64,000 bases of DNA. Origin: Pseudomonas sp. GD04091 (GTDB lineage Bacteria > Pseudomonadota > Gammaproteobacteria > Pseudomonadales > Pseudomonadaceae). Below the pieces are notes generated by a model, which was not told the DNA's origin, searched no databases, and worked only from the letters and a program-made list of their open reading frames with translations. Position 1 is the stretch's first letter. Every line of letters begins with the position of its first letter. A program made the position numbers and the translations under genes. The stretch spans positions 248,001-312,000 of the forward strand of contig NZ_JAOEBG010000003.1 in assembly GCF_029836165.1 (NCBI RefSeq), written 5' to 3'. Below, one piece after another: positions 1-8,490 of this stretch.

Positions 1-1063
1 CCCCGAGGACGATCTGGAGCAGCAGATGGAGGCCCTGCGCCACTTCAAGCTGGCCCACAGCCTGCGGGTGGCCGCTTCGGAGATCAGCGGCAACCTGCCG
101 TTGATGAAGGTCAGCGACTACCTGACCTGGCTGGCCGAGGCCATTCTCGACCAGGTGCTGGCCCTGGCCTGGCGCCAGACCGTGGCGCGTCATGGCCAAC
201 CTAAAAGAAGCGACGGCAGCCTGTGCGACCCGGGCTTCATCATCGTCGGCTACGGCAAGGTCGGCGGCATCGAGCTGGGGCATGGCTCCGACCTCGACCT
301 GGTGTTCATCCACGACGGCGATCCGAACGCCGAAACCGATGGCGCCAAGCCCATCGATGGCGCGCAGTTCTTCACCCGGCTGGGCCAGCGCATCATCCAC
401 CTGCTGACCACCCAGACCAACTCTGGCCAACTGTACGACGTGGACATGCGCCTGCGTCCCTCCGGTGCCTCGGGCCTGCTGGTGAGCTCGCTGGGCGCCT
501 TCGAACGCTACCAGCAGAACGAGGCCTGGACCTGGGAACACCAGGCGCTGGTGCGGGCCCGCGTGCTGGTGGGTTGCAATCAGGTGGCGACGGCGTTCGA
601 AGCGGTACGGGCGAAGGTCCTCGGCCAGCCCCGCGACCTCGCCAAGCTGCGCGTCGAAGTGAGCGAGATGCGCGCCAAGATGCGCGACAACCTGGGTACC
701 AAGGTCACTGCCGCCGGTACCGCGGGCAACGCCTTCGAGGCCGGTCAGCCGTTCGATATCAAGCAGGATGCCGGCGGTATCGTGGATATCGAATTTATGG
801 TGCAATACGCCGCTTTGGCCTGGTCCCATGACCATCCGGCCATCCTGCGCTGGACCGACAATATCCGCATCCTCGAAGAACTGGAGCAGGCCGGGCTGAT
901 GCCCGCCGCCGACGCCGTGCTGCTGCGCGAGGTGTACAAGGCGTTTCGTTCGGCCTCTCACCGCCAGGCCCTGCAGAAGCAGGCTGGGGTGATCGATGCG
1001 GCGCAGTTTGTCGATGAGCGTCGTGAGGTGCGGCGGATCTGGGGTGAACTGGGTCTGACCTGA
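1..1063 (+). CDS. glnE: Glutamine synthetase adenylyltransferase/deadenylase, 3' part
   Basis: This is the C-terminal part of GlnE, the bifunctional enzyme that adds AMP to glutamine synthetase, or removes it, in response to PII and glutamine. The reading frame is already open at the window edge, so the 5' end is missing. About 350 codons are visible, against a full family length of roughly 950-1000. The second nucleotidyltransferase core is recognisable from GYGKVGGIELGHGSDLDLVF, whose GSDLDL motif carries the metal-binding aspartates. A second conserved block, KQDAGGIVDIEFMVQY, lies further on. The gene ends at a TGA at 1061-1063 and is followed by an inverted REP pair. Identification is firm; the true start lies outside the window. 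Confidence 0.96.
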   Translation, partial: PEDDLEQQMEALRHFKLAHSLRVAASEISGNLPLMKVSDYLTWLAEAILDQVLALAWRQTVARHGQPKRSDGSLCDPGFIIVGYGKVGGIELGHGSDLDLVFIHDGDPNAETDGAKPIDGAQFFTRLGQRIIHLLTTQTNSGQLYDVDMRLRPSGASGLLVSSLGAFERYQQNEAWTWEHQALVRARVLVGCNQVATAFEAVRAKVLGQPRDLAKLRVEVSEMRAKMRDNLGTKVTAAGTAGNAFEAGQPFDIKQDAGGIVDIEFMVQYAALAWSHDHPAILRWTDNIRILEELEQAGLMPAADAVLLREVYKAFRSASHRQALQKQAGVIDAAQFVDERREVRRIWGELGLT

Positions 1064-1071
1064 GATTGTTG

Positions 1072-1180
1072 GGGCCGCTGTGCGGCCCTTTCGCGACACA
1101 AGGCCGCTCCTACAATTGGCCGGCGTATGCAGTGCCTTTGTGGGAGCGGCCTTGTGTCGCGAAAGGGCGGCAAAGCAGCC
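1072..1180. repeat. Inverted pair of REP-like palindromes (ctttcgcgacacaagg type)
   Basis: Two near-identical arms of about 27 bases face each other at 1088-1114 and 1139-1165, with the core ctttcgcgacacaaggccgc. They lie between the stop of glnE and the start of waaF. Related arms occur at 31466-31581. Paired REP elements in gene gaps are typical of the P. putida group and may act as transcript ends or as folded RNA. The role here is inferred. Confidence 0.85.
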
Positions 1181-1297
1181 CCAAAGGCTCATGCCTCACC
1201 ACCGGTGGTACACTGTCCGCCACATAGCCTGAATATAAAGAGGGGAGGCCGGGTTGTAGCGCAGCCTGCAGCCTCCCCGAATGTTTCTGGATAACGC

Positions 1298-2347
1298 ATG
1301 AGAATACTGATCATTGGCCCCAGCTGGGTCGGCGACATGGTGATGGCGCAGACCCTGTTCCAGTGCCTCAAACAGCAGCACCCCGACTGCGTGATCGACG
1401 TGCTGGCGCCCGAGTGGAGCCGGCCGATCCTCGAGCGCATGCCCGAGGTACGCCAGGCCTTGAGCTTCCCGCTCGGCCACGGCGCGCTGGAACTGGCCAC
1501 GCGCCGGCGCATCGGCAAGTCGCTGGCCGGCCAGTACGACCAGGCGATCCTGCTGCCCAACTCGCTCAAGTCGGCCCTGGTGCCGTACTTCGCCGGCATT
1601 CCCAAGCGCACCGGCTGGCGTGGCGAGATGCGCTACCTGCTGCTCAACGACGTACGCAAGCTGGACAAGGCCCGCTACCCGCTGATGATCGAGCGCTTCA
1701 TGGCCCTGGCCTACGCGCCGGGCACCGAACTGCCCAAGCCTTATCCGCGCCCGAGCCTGCAGATCGAAGCTGCGAGCCGTGATGCCGCCTTGGCCAAGTT
1801 CGGCCTCGAGCTGGACCGTCCGGTACTCGCCCTGTGCCCCGGCGCCGAGTTCGGCGAGGCCAAGCGCTGGCCGGCCGAGCATTACGCCGAAGTGGCCGAT
1901 GCGATGATCCGCCAGGGCTGGCAGGTCTGGCTGTTCGGCTCGAAGAACGATCACCCGGTCGGCGAGCAGATCCGCGACCGCCTGATCCCGGGCCTGCGTG
2001 AAGAGTCGTGCAACCTGGCCGGCGAGACTTCGCTGGCCGAGGCCATCGACCTGATGTCCTGCGCCAGTGCCGTGGTGTCTAACGATTCGGGGCTGATGCA
2101 CGTGGCCGCCGCGCTCAATCGCCCGCTGGTGGCGGTGTACGGTTCGACCTCGCCTGGCTTCACCCCGCCGTTGGCCGAGCAGGTGGAAGTGGTGCGCACC
2201 GGTATCGAATGCAGCCCGTGCTTCGAGCGCACCTGCCGTTTCGGCCACTACAACTGCCTGCGCCTGCTGGAGCCGGAAAAAGTCATCGCCGCCCTGCACA
2301 GCCTGGGCGGGCCGAACCTGATCGATACCGTGGCCGAGGTCGACTGA
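1298..2347 (+). CDS. waaF: ADP-heptose:LPS heptosyltransferase II
   Basis: WaaF adds the second L-glycero-D-manno-heptose to the inner core of lipopolysaccharide on the cytoplasmic face of the inner membrane. The 349-residue protein has the usual length and starts with MRILIIGPSWVGDMVMAQTL, the family N-terminus. Further family blocks are LALCPGAEFGEAKRWP near residue 180 and SNDSGLMHVAAAL near residue 260, followed by CSPCFERTCRFGHYNCL. It is a GT-B fold glycosyltransferase of family GT9. It opens a tight operon: its TGA directly abuts the GTG start of waaC. The start ATG at 1298 has only a weak upstream GGA, but the N-terminus fits the family. Confidence 0.96.
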   Translation: MRILIIGPSWVGDMVMAQTLFQCLKQQHPDCVIDVLAPEWSRPILERMPEVRQALSFPLGHGALELATRRRIGKSLAGQYDQAILLPNSLKSALVPYFAGIPKRTGWRGEMRYLLLNDVRKLDKARYPLMIERFMALAYAPGTELPKPYPRPSLQIEAASRDAALAKFGLELDRPVLALCPGAEFGEAKRWPAEHYAEVADAMIRQGWQVWLFGSKNDHPVGEQIRDRLIPGLREESCNLAGETSLAEAIDLMSCASAVVSNDSGLMHVAAALNRPLVAVYGSTSPGFTPPLAEQVEVVRTGIECSPCFERTCRFGHYNCLRLLEPEKVIAALHSLGGPNLIDTVAEVD

Positions 2348-3406
2348 GTGCGGGTACTGATCATCAAGACGTCGTCCCTGGGCGACGTCATCCACACCCT
2401 GCCGGCGCTGACCGACGCCGCCCACGCCATCCCCGGGATCCGTTTCGACTGGGTGGTGGAAGAGGGTTTCGCCGAGATCCCAAGCTGGCATCCGGCGGTC
2501 GACCAGGTGATTCCGGTGGCGATCCGCCGCTGGCGCAAGAACCTCTGGCAGACCATCAAGAGCGGCGAGTGGAAGGCCTTCAAGCAGCGCCTGCGCGAGC
2601 ACAAGTACGACCTGGTGATCGACGCCCAGGGCCTGGTCAAGTCGGCCTGGCTGACCCGCTACGTGAAGGCGCCGGTGGCCGGCCTTGATCGCTATTCGGC
2701 GCGCGAAGGCCTGGCCAGTCGCTTCTATGACCGGCGCCTGTCGGTCGCCGTCGGCCAGCATGCCGTGGAGCGCGTGCGCCAGCTGTTCGCCATGGCGCTG
2801 GCCTACGACCTGCCGGAGGGGCTGGGCAACTACGGCCTCGACCTGAACCGCCTGCAACTGCCGCCCGCCGCGCCCTACGTGGTGTTCCTGCACGGCACCA
2901 CCTGGGCCACCAAGCACTGGCCCGAAGCCTACTGGCGCGAGCTGGCCGAGCGCATGGGCCGGCGCAAGCTGCAGGTGATGCTGCCATGGGGCAATCCGGC
3001 GGAGAAGGCGCGCGCCGAGCGCATCGCCCAAGGCTTGAACAACTGCCAGGTGCTCCCCAAGTTGAACCTGGCAGGCGTCGCCCGCGTGCTTGCGGCCGCC
3101 AAGGCCTGCGTCGCGGTGGACACCGGCCTGGGTCACCTGGCCGCGGCCCTGGATGTGCCGACCATCTCGCTGTTCGGCCCCACCAACCCTGGTCTGACCG
3201 GTGCCTACGGACGCGCCCAGATCCACCAGGCGAGCGACTTCCCCTGCGCCCCGTGCCTGCAGAAGAAGTGCACCTACAAACCGAGCGCCGAGGACCTGCG
3301 CCGGTTCGATCTCAAACGCGAGTGGCCGCTGTGCTTCACTCGCCTGAATCCCGAGCATGTGGCGGGCCGCTTGAGCGCGCTGCTGCTGGCTGAGGATGTT
3401 CGTTGA
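2348..3406 (+). CDS. waaC: ADP-heptose:LPS heptosyltransferase I
   Basis: WaaC transfers the first heptose onto Kdo2-lipid A. The 352-residue protein begins at a GTG immediately after the waaF stop; the next residues, RVLIIKTSSLGDVIHTLPAL, are the diagnostic N-terminus of the family. Other GT9 blocks are VVFLHGTTWATKHWPEAYW, ACVAVDTGLGHLAAALDVPT and SLFGPTNP. The C-terminal cysteine cluster PCAPCLQKKC is also present. The stop TGA overlaps the ATG of waaG (TGATG), which suggests translational coupling across the operon. Confidence 0.96.
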   Translation: MRVLIIKTSSLGDVIHTLPALTDAAHAIPGIRFDWVVEEGFAEIPSWHPAVDQVIPVAIRRWRKNLWQTIKSGEWKAFKQRLREHKYDLVIDAQGLVKSAWLTRYVKAPVAGLDRYSAREGLASRFYDRRLSVAVGQHAVERVRQLFAMALAYDLPEGLGNYGLDLNRLQLPPAAPYVVFLHGTTWATKHWPEAYWRELAERMGRRKLQVMLPWGNPAEKARAERIAQGLNNCQVLPKLNLAGVARVLAAAKACVAVDTGLGHLAAALDVPTISLFGPTNPGLTGAYGRAQIHQASDFPCAPCLQKKCTYKPSAEDLRRFDLKREWPLCFTRLNPEHVAGRLSALLLAEDVR

Positions 3407-4530
3407 TGCAACTGGCTTTTGTGCTCTACAAGTATTTCCCCTTTGGCGGGCTGCAGCGCGACTTCATGCGCATCGCCCTCGAGTGCCAGAAACGCGGGCA
3501 CCAGATCCGCGTGTACACGCTGATCTGGGAAGGTGACATCCCGCCGGGCTTCGAAGTGCTGGTGGCGCCGGTCAAGGCGCTGTTCAATCACCGTCGCAAC
3601 GAAAAGCTCAGTGCCTGGATGGAAGCCGACCTGGCCAAGCGCCCGGTCGATCGCCTGATCGGTTTCAACAAGATGCCTGGCCTCGATGTCTACTACGCCG
3701 CCGACGGCTGTTTCGAGGACAAGGCCCAGACCCTGCGCGGCGGCCTGTACCGTCGCTGGGGCCGCTACCGCCATTTCGCCGAGTACGAGCGGGCGGTGTT
3801 CGCCAGGGATGCACACACCGAGATCCTGATGATCTCCGAAGTGCAGCAGCCGTTGTTCATCAAGCATTACGGCACCCCCGAGGCACGTTTCCACCTGCTG
3901 CCGCCGGGCATCTCCCAGGATCGCCGCCGCCCCGCCGACGCCGAAGCCATTCGTGCCGATTTCCGCAGGGAGTTCGGCCTGTCCAACGACGAGCTGCTGC
4001 TGGTGCAGATCGGTTCGGGCTTCAAGACCAAGGGCGTGGACCGCAGCCTCAAGGCCCTCGCCGCGCTGCCGTCGGCGCTGCGCAAGCGCACCAGGCTGAT
4101 GGTCATCGGCCAGGACGACCCCAAGCTGTTCCAGGTGCAGAGCACGGCGCTGGGGCTGGGCGAGCAGGTGCAGTTCCTCAAGGGGCGCAGCGACATTCCG
4201 CGCTTCCTGCTCGGCGCCGACCTGCTGATCCACCCGGCGTACAACGAGAACACCGGGACCGTGCTGCTCGAGGCGCTGGTCGCCGGCCTGCCGGTGCTGG
4301 TGTCCAAGGTCTGCGGCTACGCCCACTACATCGCCGAGGCCGACAGCGGCCTGGTGCTGGACGAACCATTCGAGCAGGACCAGCTCAACGACTATCTGCA
4401 ACGCATGCTCGAAGACGCCGGGGCCCGTGAGGCCTGGTCGCGCAACGGCGTGGCCTTTGCCGACAGCGCCGATCTGTACAGCATGCCGCAGCATGCCGCC
4501 GACGTGATCCTCGGTCAGGAGACCGCATGA
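3406..4530 (+). CDS. waaG: LPS core glucosyl-type glycosyltransferase WaaG
   Basis: This GT4-family glycosyltransferase adds the first outer-core hexose to heptose II; in P. aeruginosa that residue is galactosamine. The protein has 374 residues from the ATG at 3406, which overlaps the waaC stop. A TTG one codon upstream is a less likely start. Diagnostic blocks are MQLAFVLYKYFPFGGLQRD at the N-terminus, LLVQIGSGFKTKGVDRSL near residue 200, and the nucleotide-sugar block HPAYNENTGTVLLEALVAGL near residue 280, including the conserved glutamate of the EX7E motif. The stop overlaps the start of waaP by four bases (ATGA). Confidence 0.95.
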   Translation: MQLAFVLYKYFPFGGLQRDFMRIALECQKRGHQIRVYTLIWEGDIPPGFEVLVAPVKALFNHRRNEKLSAWMEADLAKRPVDRLIGFNKMPGLDVYYAADGCFEDKAQTLRGGLYRRWGRYRHFAEYERAVFARDAHTEILMISEVQQPLFIKHYGTPEARFHLLPPGISQDRRRPADAEAIRADFRREFGLSNDELLLVQIGSGFKTKGVDRSLKALAALPSALRKRTRLMVIGQDDPKLFQVQSTALGLGEQVQFLKGRSDIPRFLLGADLLIHPAYNENTGTVLLEALVAGLPVLVSKVCGYAHYIAEADSGLVLDEPFEQDQLNDYLQRMLEDAGAREAWSRNGVAFADSADLYSMPQHAADVILGQETA

Positions 4531-5333
4531 AGCTGATACTGGCCGAACCGTTCAAGCGCCTGTGGGCCGGGCGTGATCCCTTCGAAGCCGTCGAGGGCCT
4601 GCAGGGTGAGGTCTACCGCGAGCTCGAAGGCCGCCGCACGTTGCGCACCGAGGTCGATGGCGCGGGTTTCTTCGTCAAGATCCACCGCGGCATCGGCTGG
4701 GGCGAGATCTTCAAGAACCTGTTCAGCGCCAAGCTGCCGGTGCTCGGCGCCGGCCAGGAATGGCAGGCCATCCAGCGCCTGCATGAAGTCGGCGTGCCGA
4801 CCATGACTGCGGTGGCCTACGGCGAGCGTGGCGGCAACCCGGCCGCGCAGCATTCGTTCATCATCACCGAGGAACTGGCGCCGACCATCAGCCTGGAGGA
4901 CTTCAGCCTCGACTGGGTGAAACAGCCGCCGCAGCCGCGCCTCAAACGCGCGCTGATCGCCGAGGTGGCGAAGATGACCGGTGGCATGCACCGCGCCGGG
5001 GTCAACCACCGCGACTGCTACATCTGCCATTTCCTGCTGCACACCGACCGCCCGGTGACGGCGGACGACTTCAGGCTATCGGTGATCGACCTGCACCGCG
5101 CCCAGACCCGAACCCGCATCAGCCGCCGTTGGCGCGACAAGGACCTGGCCGCCCTGTATTTCTCGGCCCTGGACATCGGCCTGACCCGCCGCGACAAGCT
5201 GCGCTTCCTGCGCGTCTACTTCCAGCGCCCGCTGCGCCAGGTGCTCAAGGACGAGGCCGCGCTGCTCGCCTGGTTGGAGCGCAAGGCGCAGAAGCTCTAC
5301 GACCGCAAGCAACGTTACGGGGACGCACTCTGA
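4527..5333 (+). CDS. waaP: LPS core heptose (I) kinase
   Basis: WaaP phosphorylates heptose I of the LPS inner core, a modification needed for outer-membrane integrity and essential in P. aeruginosa. The 268-residue protein has the family length. The kinase-like catalytic segment GVNHRDCYICHFLL is at about residues 157-170, followed by a metal-binding segment VIDLHRAQTR. Its start overlaps the waaG stop and its TGA overlaps the next ATG. Four successive kinase-fold genes (4527-8258) follow the glycosyltransferases, as in the P. aeruginosa core locus. Confidence 0.95.
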   Translation: MKLILAEPFKRLWAGRDPFEAVEGLQGEVYRELEGRRTLRTEVDGAGFFVKIHRGIGWGEIFKNLFSAKLPVLGAGQEWQAIQRLHEVGVPTMTAVAYGERGGNPAAQHSFIITEELAPTISLEDFSLDWVKQPPQPRLKRALIAEVAKMTGGMHRAGVNHRDCYICHFLLHTDRPVTADDFRLSVIDLHRAQTRTRISRRWRDKDLAALYFSALDIGLTRRDKLRFLRVYFQRPLRQVLKDEAALLAWLERKAQKLYDRKQRYGDAL

Positions 5334-6067
5334 TGGCGAGCTGGAACCTGGCGCCGGAGTACGCGCACCTCGCGGCCGACTTCGGTAGCCTCGACGCCGT
5401 GTTCGCCATCAAGGGCGAACGCCTGACCCGCGACCCTCTGAGCGAAGTCATCCGCATCGAGCGGGACGGTGTCAATTACTACGTCAAACGCTACACCGGC
5501 GCAGGCAAGCACATGCGCCGCTACCTGGGCCGGCCGCGGGTCAAGGCCGAATGGCAGAACCTCAAGCAGTTCGCCAAGTGGGGCATTCCCACCGCCGATG
5601 TGGTCGCCTGGGGCCTCGAGCGCCAGGGCCTGGCCTTTGGTCGCGGGGCGATGATCACCCGTGAGTTGCCGCGTACCGAAGACCTGTCGGCCTTGGCCGA
5701 GCGCAACGACCCGCGCCTGCGCGATGCCGCCTGGGTCGACCATGTCAGCCGCCAGCTGGCCCGGCATACCCGGGCGATGCACGATCACCACTTCGCCCAC
5801 AACGACCTGAAGTGGCGCAACCTGCTGGTGGACGACCAGGGCACGCTATTCTTCATCGACTGCCCGACCGGCGACTTCTGGCGCGGCTTCATGCTGCGCC
5901 ACCGGCTGATCAAGGACCTGGCGTGCCTGGACAAGGTCGCCAAGTATCACCTGTCGGCGACCCAGCGCCTGCGCTTCTACCTGCGCTATCGCGGGCATGC
6001 GCGGTTGAACGCGCGTGACAAGAAGCGCATTCGCCAGGTGCTGAGCTTTTTCGAGGGAAGGGAATGA
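5333..6067 (+). CDS. wapP: LPS core kinase, WapP/InaA family
   Basis: A 244-residue member of the lipopolysaccharide kinase (InaA/Kdo-kinase-like) family. The catalytic-loop motif HHFAHNDLKWRNLLVDD is at about residue 150 and is followed by LFFIDCPTGDFWRG, the equivalent of the DFG metal-binding segment. The start is the ATG at 5333 that overlaps the waaP TGA; the frame is open much further upstream, but that stretch lies over waaP in another frame. By position it matches the P. aeruginosa gene after waaP, called wapP, thought to phosphorylate heptose II. The substrate is inferred from that synteny. Confidence 0.85.
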   Translation: MASWNLAPEYAHLAADFGSLDAVFAIKGERLTRDPLSEVIRIERDGVNYYVKRYTGAGKHMRRYLGRPRVKAEWQNLKQFAKWGIPTADVVAWGLERQGLAFGRGAMITRELPRTEDLSALAERNDPRLRDAAWVDHVSRQLARHTRAMHDHHFAHNDLKWRNLLVDDQGTLFFIDCPTGDFWRGFMLRHRLIKDLACLDKVAKYHLSATQRLRFYLRYRGHARLNARDKKRIRQVLSFFEGRE

Positions 6068-6816
6068 CCGATTACCTGGCCAGCACCGACCTGGCGCTGC
6101 TGCAACGCCATGGCCTGGGCGACTTCGAAGCGCTCTGGGCCCTGCAGCTGGATGCCGTCGACGAACCCAACACCGGTCGCGGTGGCTGGAGCAGCGTGTT
6201 CCGCCTGGAGCTCGAGGGCAAGGGCTACTACCTCAAGCGCCAGAGCGACTATTTCACCCGCAGCCTGCACCGGCCGTTCGGCGAGCCGACGTTCGCCCGT
6301 GAGTTTCGCAATATCAGCCGCTACCAGAAGCTCGACATTCCGGCCCTGCAGGCAGTGTTCTACGGCGAGCGCAAGCAGGGTGGCCAGCACCGGGCGATCC
6401 TCATGACCCGGGCGTTGGACGAGTGGTCCGACCTGGAGCAATGGCTGAGCCGCTGGCCGCAGCTGTCTGCCGAGCAGCGCCAGGGCATCCTCCAGGCCTG
6501 CGGTCGGCTGGCGCAGACCCTGCACGCTGCCGGGCAGATGCATGGCTGCTTCTACCCCAAGCACATTTTCCTGCGCGAGCGCCGCGAGGGCTGGCAGGCC
6601 CAGCTGATCGACCTGGAGAAGACCCGCCCGCTGCTGTTCGGCGTGCGTGACCGGGTCAAGGACCTGGAGCCATTGCTGCGCCGGGCCCGGGCCTGGAGCG
6701 AAGCGGATGTGCGCGTGCTGCTCGGAGCCTATCTGGAGCAGCCGGCCGACAGCGCGCTGGTGTCCACCTGGTTGCAACGCCTGACGCAACGCCGTCGTCA
6801 CAAAGAGGCCCGCTGA
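6064..6816 (+). CDS. Third LPS-locus kinase-fold protein (InaA family)
   Basis: A 250-residue lipopolysaccharide kinase-family protein, overlapping its neighbours by four bases upstream and one base downstream. The N-lobe resembles other InaA proteins (GGWSSVFRLELEGKGYYLKRQ). The catalytic loop is HGCFYPKHIFL, which lacks the usual HxD: the aspartate position is occupied by cysteine or phenylalanine. The metal-binding segment reads LIDLEKTR. In P. aeruginosa the equivalent gene follows wapP in the core locus and has been linked to inner-core phosphorylation. Its exact role here is not shown by the sequence, and the divergent catalytic loop leaves activity uncertain. Confidence 0.8.
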   Translation: MTDYLASTDLALLQRHGLGDFEALWALQLDAVDEPNTGRGGWSSVFRLELEGKGYYLKRQSDYFTRSLHRPFGEPTFAREFRNISRYQKLDIPALQAVFYGERKQGGQHRAILMTRALDEWSDLEQWLSRWPQLSAEQRQGILQACGRLAQTLHAAGQMHGCFYPKHIFLRERREGWQAQLIDLEKTRPLLFGVRDRVKDLEPLLRRARAWSEADVRVLLGAYLEQPADSALVSTWLQRLTQRRRHKEAR

Positions 6817-8258
6817 TGCGCCTGTCTGAACTCAAGGACGCCGGGCGCAGCCCGGCATTGCCACTGACCGTTACCCTCGCCGATGCCGCCGGCACCGCCG
6901 ACCTGCAGCTGCTCAGCCTGCTGCGCGTGCTGCCGGGGCAGCGTTACGTCGGTGCTGGTATCTGGCGCGGCACCCGGGTGCTGGCCAAGCTGCTGGTCGG
7001 CGGCAATGCCGCCCGCCACTTCCAGCGTGAACTGAACGGTGCCCGCCTGATGGCCGAGCAGGGCCTGACCACCCCTCGTCTGCTGGCCGATGGCCTGAAG
7101 GAAGGCGAGGGCGGCTGGCTGTTGTTCGAATACCTCGATCACGCCGAAAGCCTGGGCAATGCCTGGGCCAGGGTAGAGCACCTGCCGATGCTCGCGGACG
7201 AGCAGCACCTGGTGCTGGGCGAGGCGCTGACCGCGGTGGCGCAGATGCACGCCAAGGGCCTGTGGCAGGAGGACCTGCACCTGGACAACCTGCTGCGTCA
7301 GGACGGCAAGCTGTACCTGATCGACGGCGCCGGCATCAAGGCCGAGACCCCCGGCCAGCAGCTGTCGCGCCAACGCGTGCTGGAAAACCTCGGGGTGTTT
7401 TTCGCCCAGTTGCCCAAGCGCCTGGAACCTTTCATCGAGGAGGCGCTGGTGCACTACGTGCTGGCCAACGCCGAGCATGCGCTGCCACTGGAGGCGCTGC
7501 AGAAACAGGTGGACAAGGTGCGGGCCTGGCGCCTGAAGGACTATCTGGACAAGGCCGGGCGCGAATGCACGCTGTTCAGCGTCGAACGCGATCTCTCCGG
7601 GCTGCGGGCGATTCGCCGCGACGAGGTCGAGGCGCTGCTGCCGGTGCTCGAGCAGGCCGATGCGCTGATCGACCAGGGGCACCTGTACAAGACTGGCGGC
7701 GCGGCCAGCGTGGCGCGCATCGAGGTCGGCGGGCGCCGGCTGGTGCTCAAACGCTACAACATCAAGAACACCGCCCACTGGTTCAAGCGCTTCTGGCGTC
7801 CGAGCCGGGCCTGGCATTCGTGGATCGAGGGGCACCGCCTGGAGTTCCTCGATATCGCCACGCCACGGCCGCTGGCGGTGCTGGAGCAACGGGTAATGGG
7901 CTTGCGCAGCACGGCCTACCTGGTGACCGAGTACGCTGACGGGCCAGACCTGATCGAGTGCTTCGCGCCTTTCGTGGAAAGCGGCGAGGCGCCTGACGAG
8001 CAGGTCGAGGCGCTGGCGCGGGTGATGCAGCAGCTGATTCGCGAGCGCATCAGCCATGGTGATTTCAAGGGCCACAACCTGTTCTGGCAGAACGGCGAAT
8101 GGTCGCTGATCGACCTGGATGCCATGTGCCAGCATGCCACCCAGCTCAGCTTCGCGCCCGCCTTTGCCCGTGACCGGGCGCGGTTGCTGCGCAACTGGCC
8201 GAGCGGCAGCGCGCTGCATCGGCGGCTGGACGAGGTGCTGCCGCGGCTGGCTGTTTGA
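6816..8258 (+). CDS. Tandem kinase-fold protein of the LPS core locus
   Basis: A 480-residue protein built of two kinase-like modules. The first has LWQEDLHLDNLLRQDGKLYL followed by IDGAGIK at about residues 150-175. The second has ISHGDFKGHNLFWQNGEW followed by SLIDLDAM at about residues 410-435. The N-terminal half also resembles the ATP-binding lobe of InaA proteins. It is the last gene of the waa operon, with its ATG overlapping the preceding stop, and a strong hairpin (8281-8307) follows. A homologue of similar size closes the kinase run in P. aeruginosa. The substrate is unknown; a role in core phosphorylation is inferred from position only. Confidence 0.82.
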   Translation: MRLSELKDAGRSPALPLTVTLADAAGTADLQLLSLLRVLPGQRYVGAGIWRGTRVLAKLLVGGNAARHFQRELNGARLMAEQGLTTPRLLADGLKEGEGGWLLFEYLDHAESLGNAWARVEHLPMLADEQHLVLGEALTAVAQMHAKGLWQEDLHLDNLLRQDGKLYLIDGAGIKAETPGQQLSRQRVLENLGVFFAQLPKRLEPFIEEALVHYVLANAEHALPLEALQKQVDKVRAWRLKDYLDKAGRECTLFSVERDLSGLRAIRRDEVEALLPVLEQADALIDQGHLYKTGGAASVARIEVGGRRLVLKRYNIKNTAHWFKRFWRPSRAWHSWIEGHRLEFLDIATPRPLAVLEQRVMGLRSTAYLVTEYADGPDLIECFAPFVESGEAPDEQVEALARVMQQLIRERISHGDFKGHNLFWQNGEWSLIDLDAMCQHATQLSFAPAFARDRARLLRNWPSGSALHRRLDEVLPRLAV

Positions 8259-8280
8259 GTGATCGACTTACGCGACCCCA

Positions 8281-8307
8281 GCAGGAGCGGCACAAGACCG
8301 CTCCTGC
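8281..8307. terminator. Perfect 10-bp hairpin after the waa operon
   Basis: The arms gcaggagcgg and ccgctcctgc flank a 7-base loop. The hairpin lies 23 bases after the last waa gene and just before the 3' end of the convergent iron module. No long T-run follows, so it may be a REP relic, a transcript-end stabiliser or a bidirectional terminator. Confidence 0.55.
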
Positions 8308-8313
8308 AACAGC

Positions 8314-8490
8314 CTAGCGCCGCCAGAACCCACTCAGGCCCAGGCCGGCCGAAGCCCCCAGCCCCACCCAGGCCAGCACATCCCAGACCCCATCCCCAAG
8401 CAGTGCGGCAAACAGCCCGACCGCACTGAGCACGGCGATCAGCGCCGGCCAGGCGAAGATCCTGCGGGTGCTTTGCGACTTGTGGCTCAT
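8314..8490 (-). CDS. Small two-helix membrane protein next to PepSY gene
   Basis: A 58-residue protein starting MSHKSQSTRRIFAWPALIAV. It has two predicted membrane segments, at about residues 12-27 and 33-52, with a GxGxSxGxG-like glycine-rich second helix. The ATG at 8490 overlaps the stop of the PepSY gene by four bases, which supports this start over longer options that lie within the PepSY gene. It is the last gene of the iron-uptake module. Small membrane proteins of this kind often follow PepSY proteins in Pseudomonas siderophore loci, but no function is established. Confidence 0.7.
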   Translation of the reverse strand: MSHKSQSTRRIFAWPALIAVLSAVGLFAALLGDGVWDVLAWVGLGASAGLGLSGFWRR

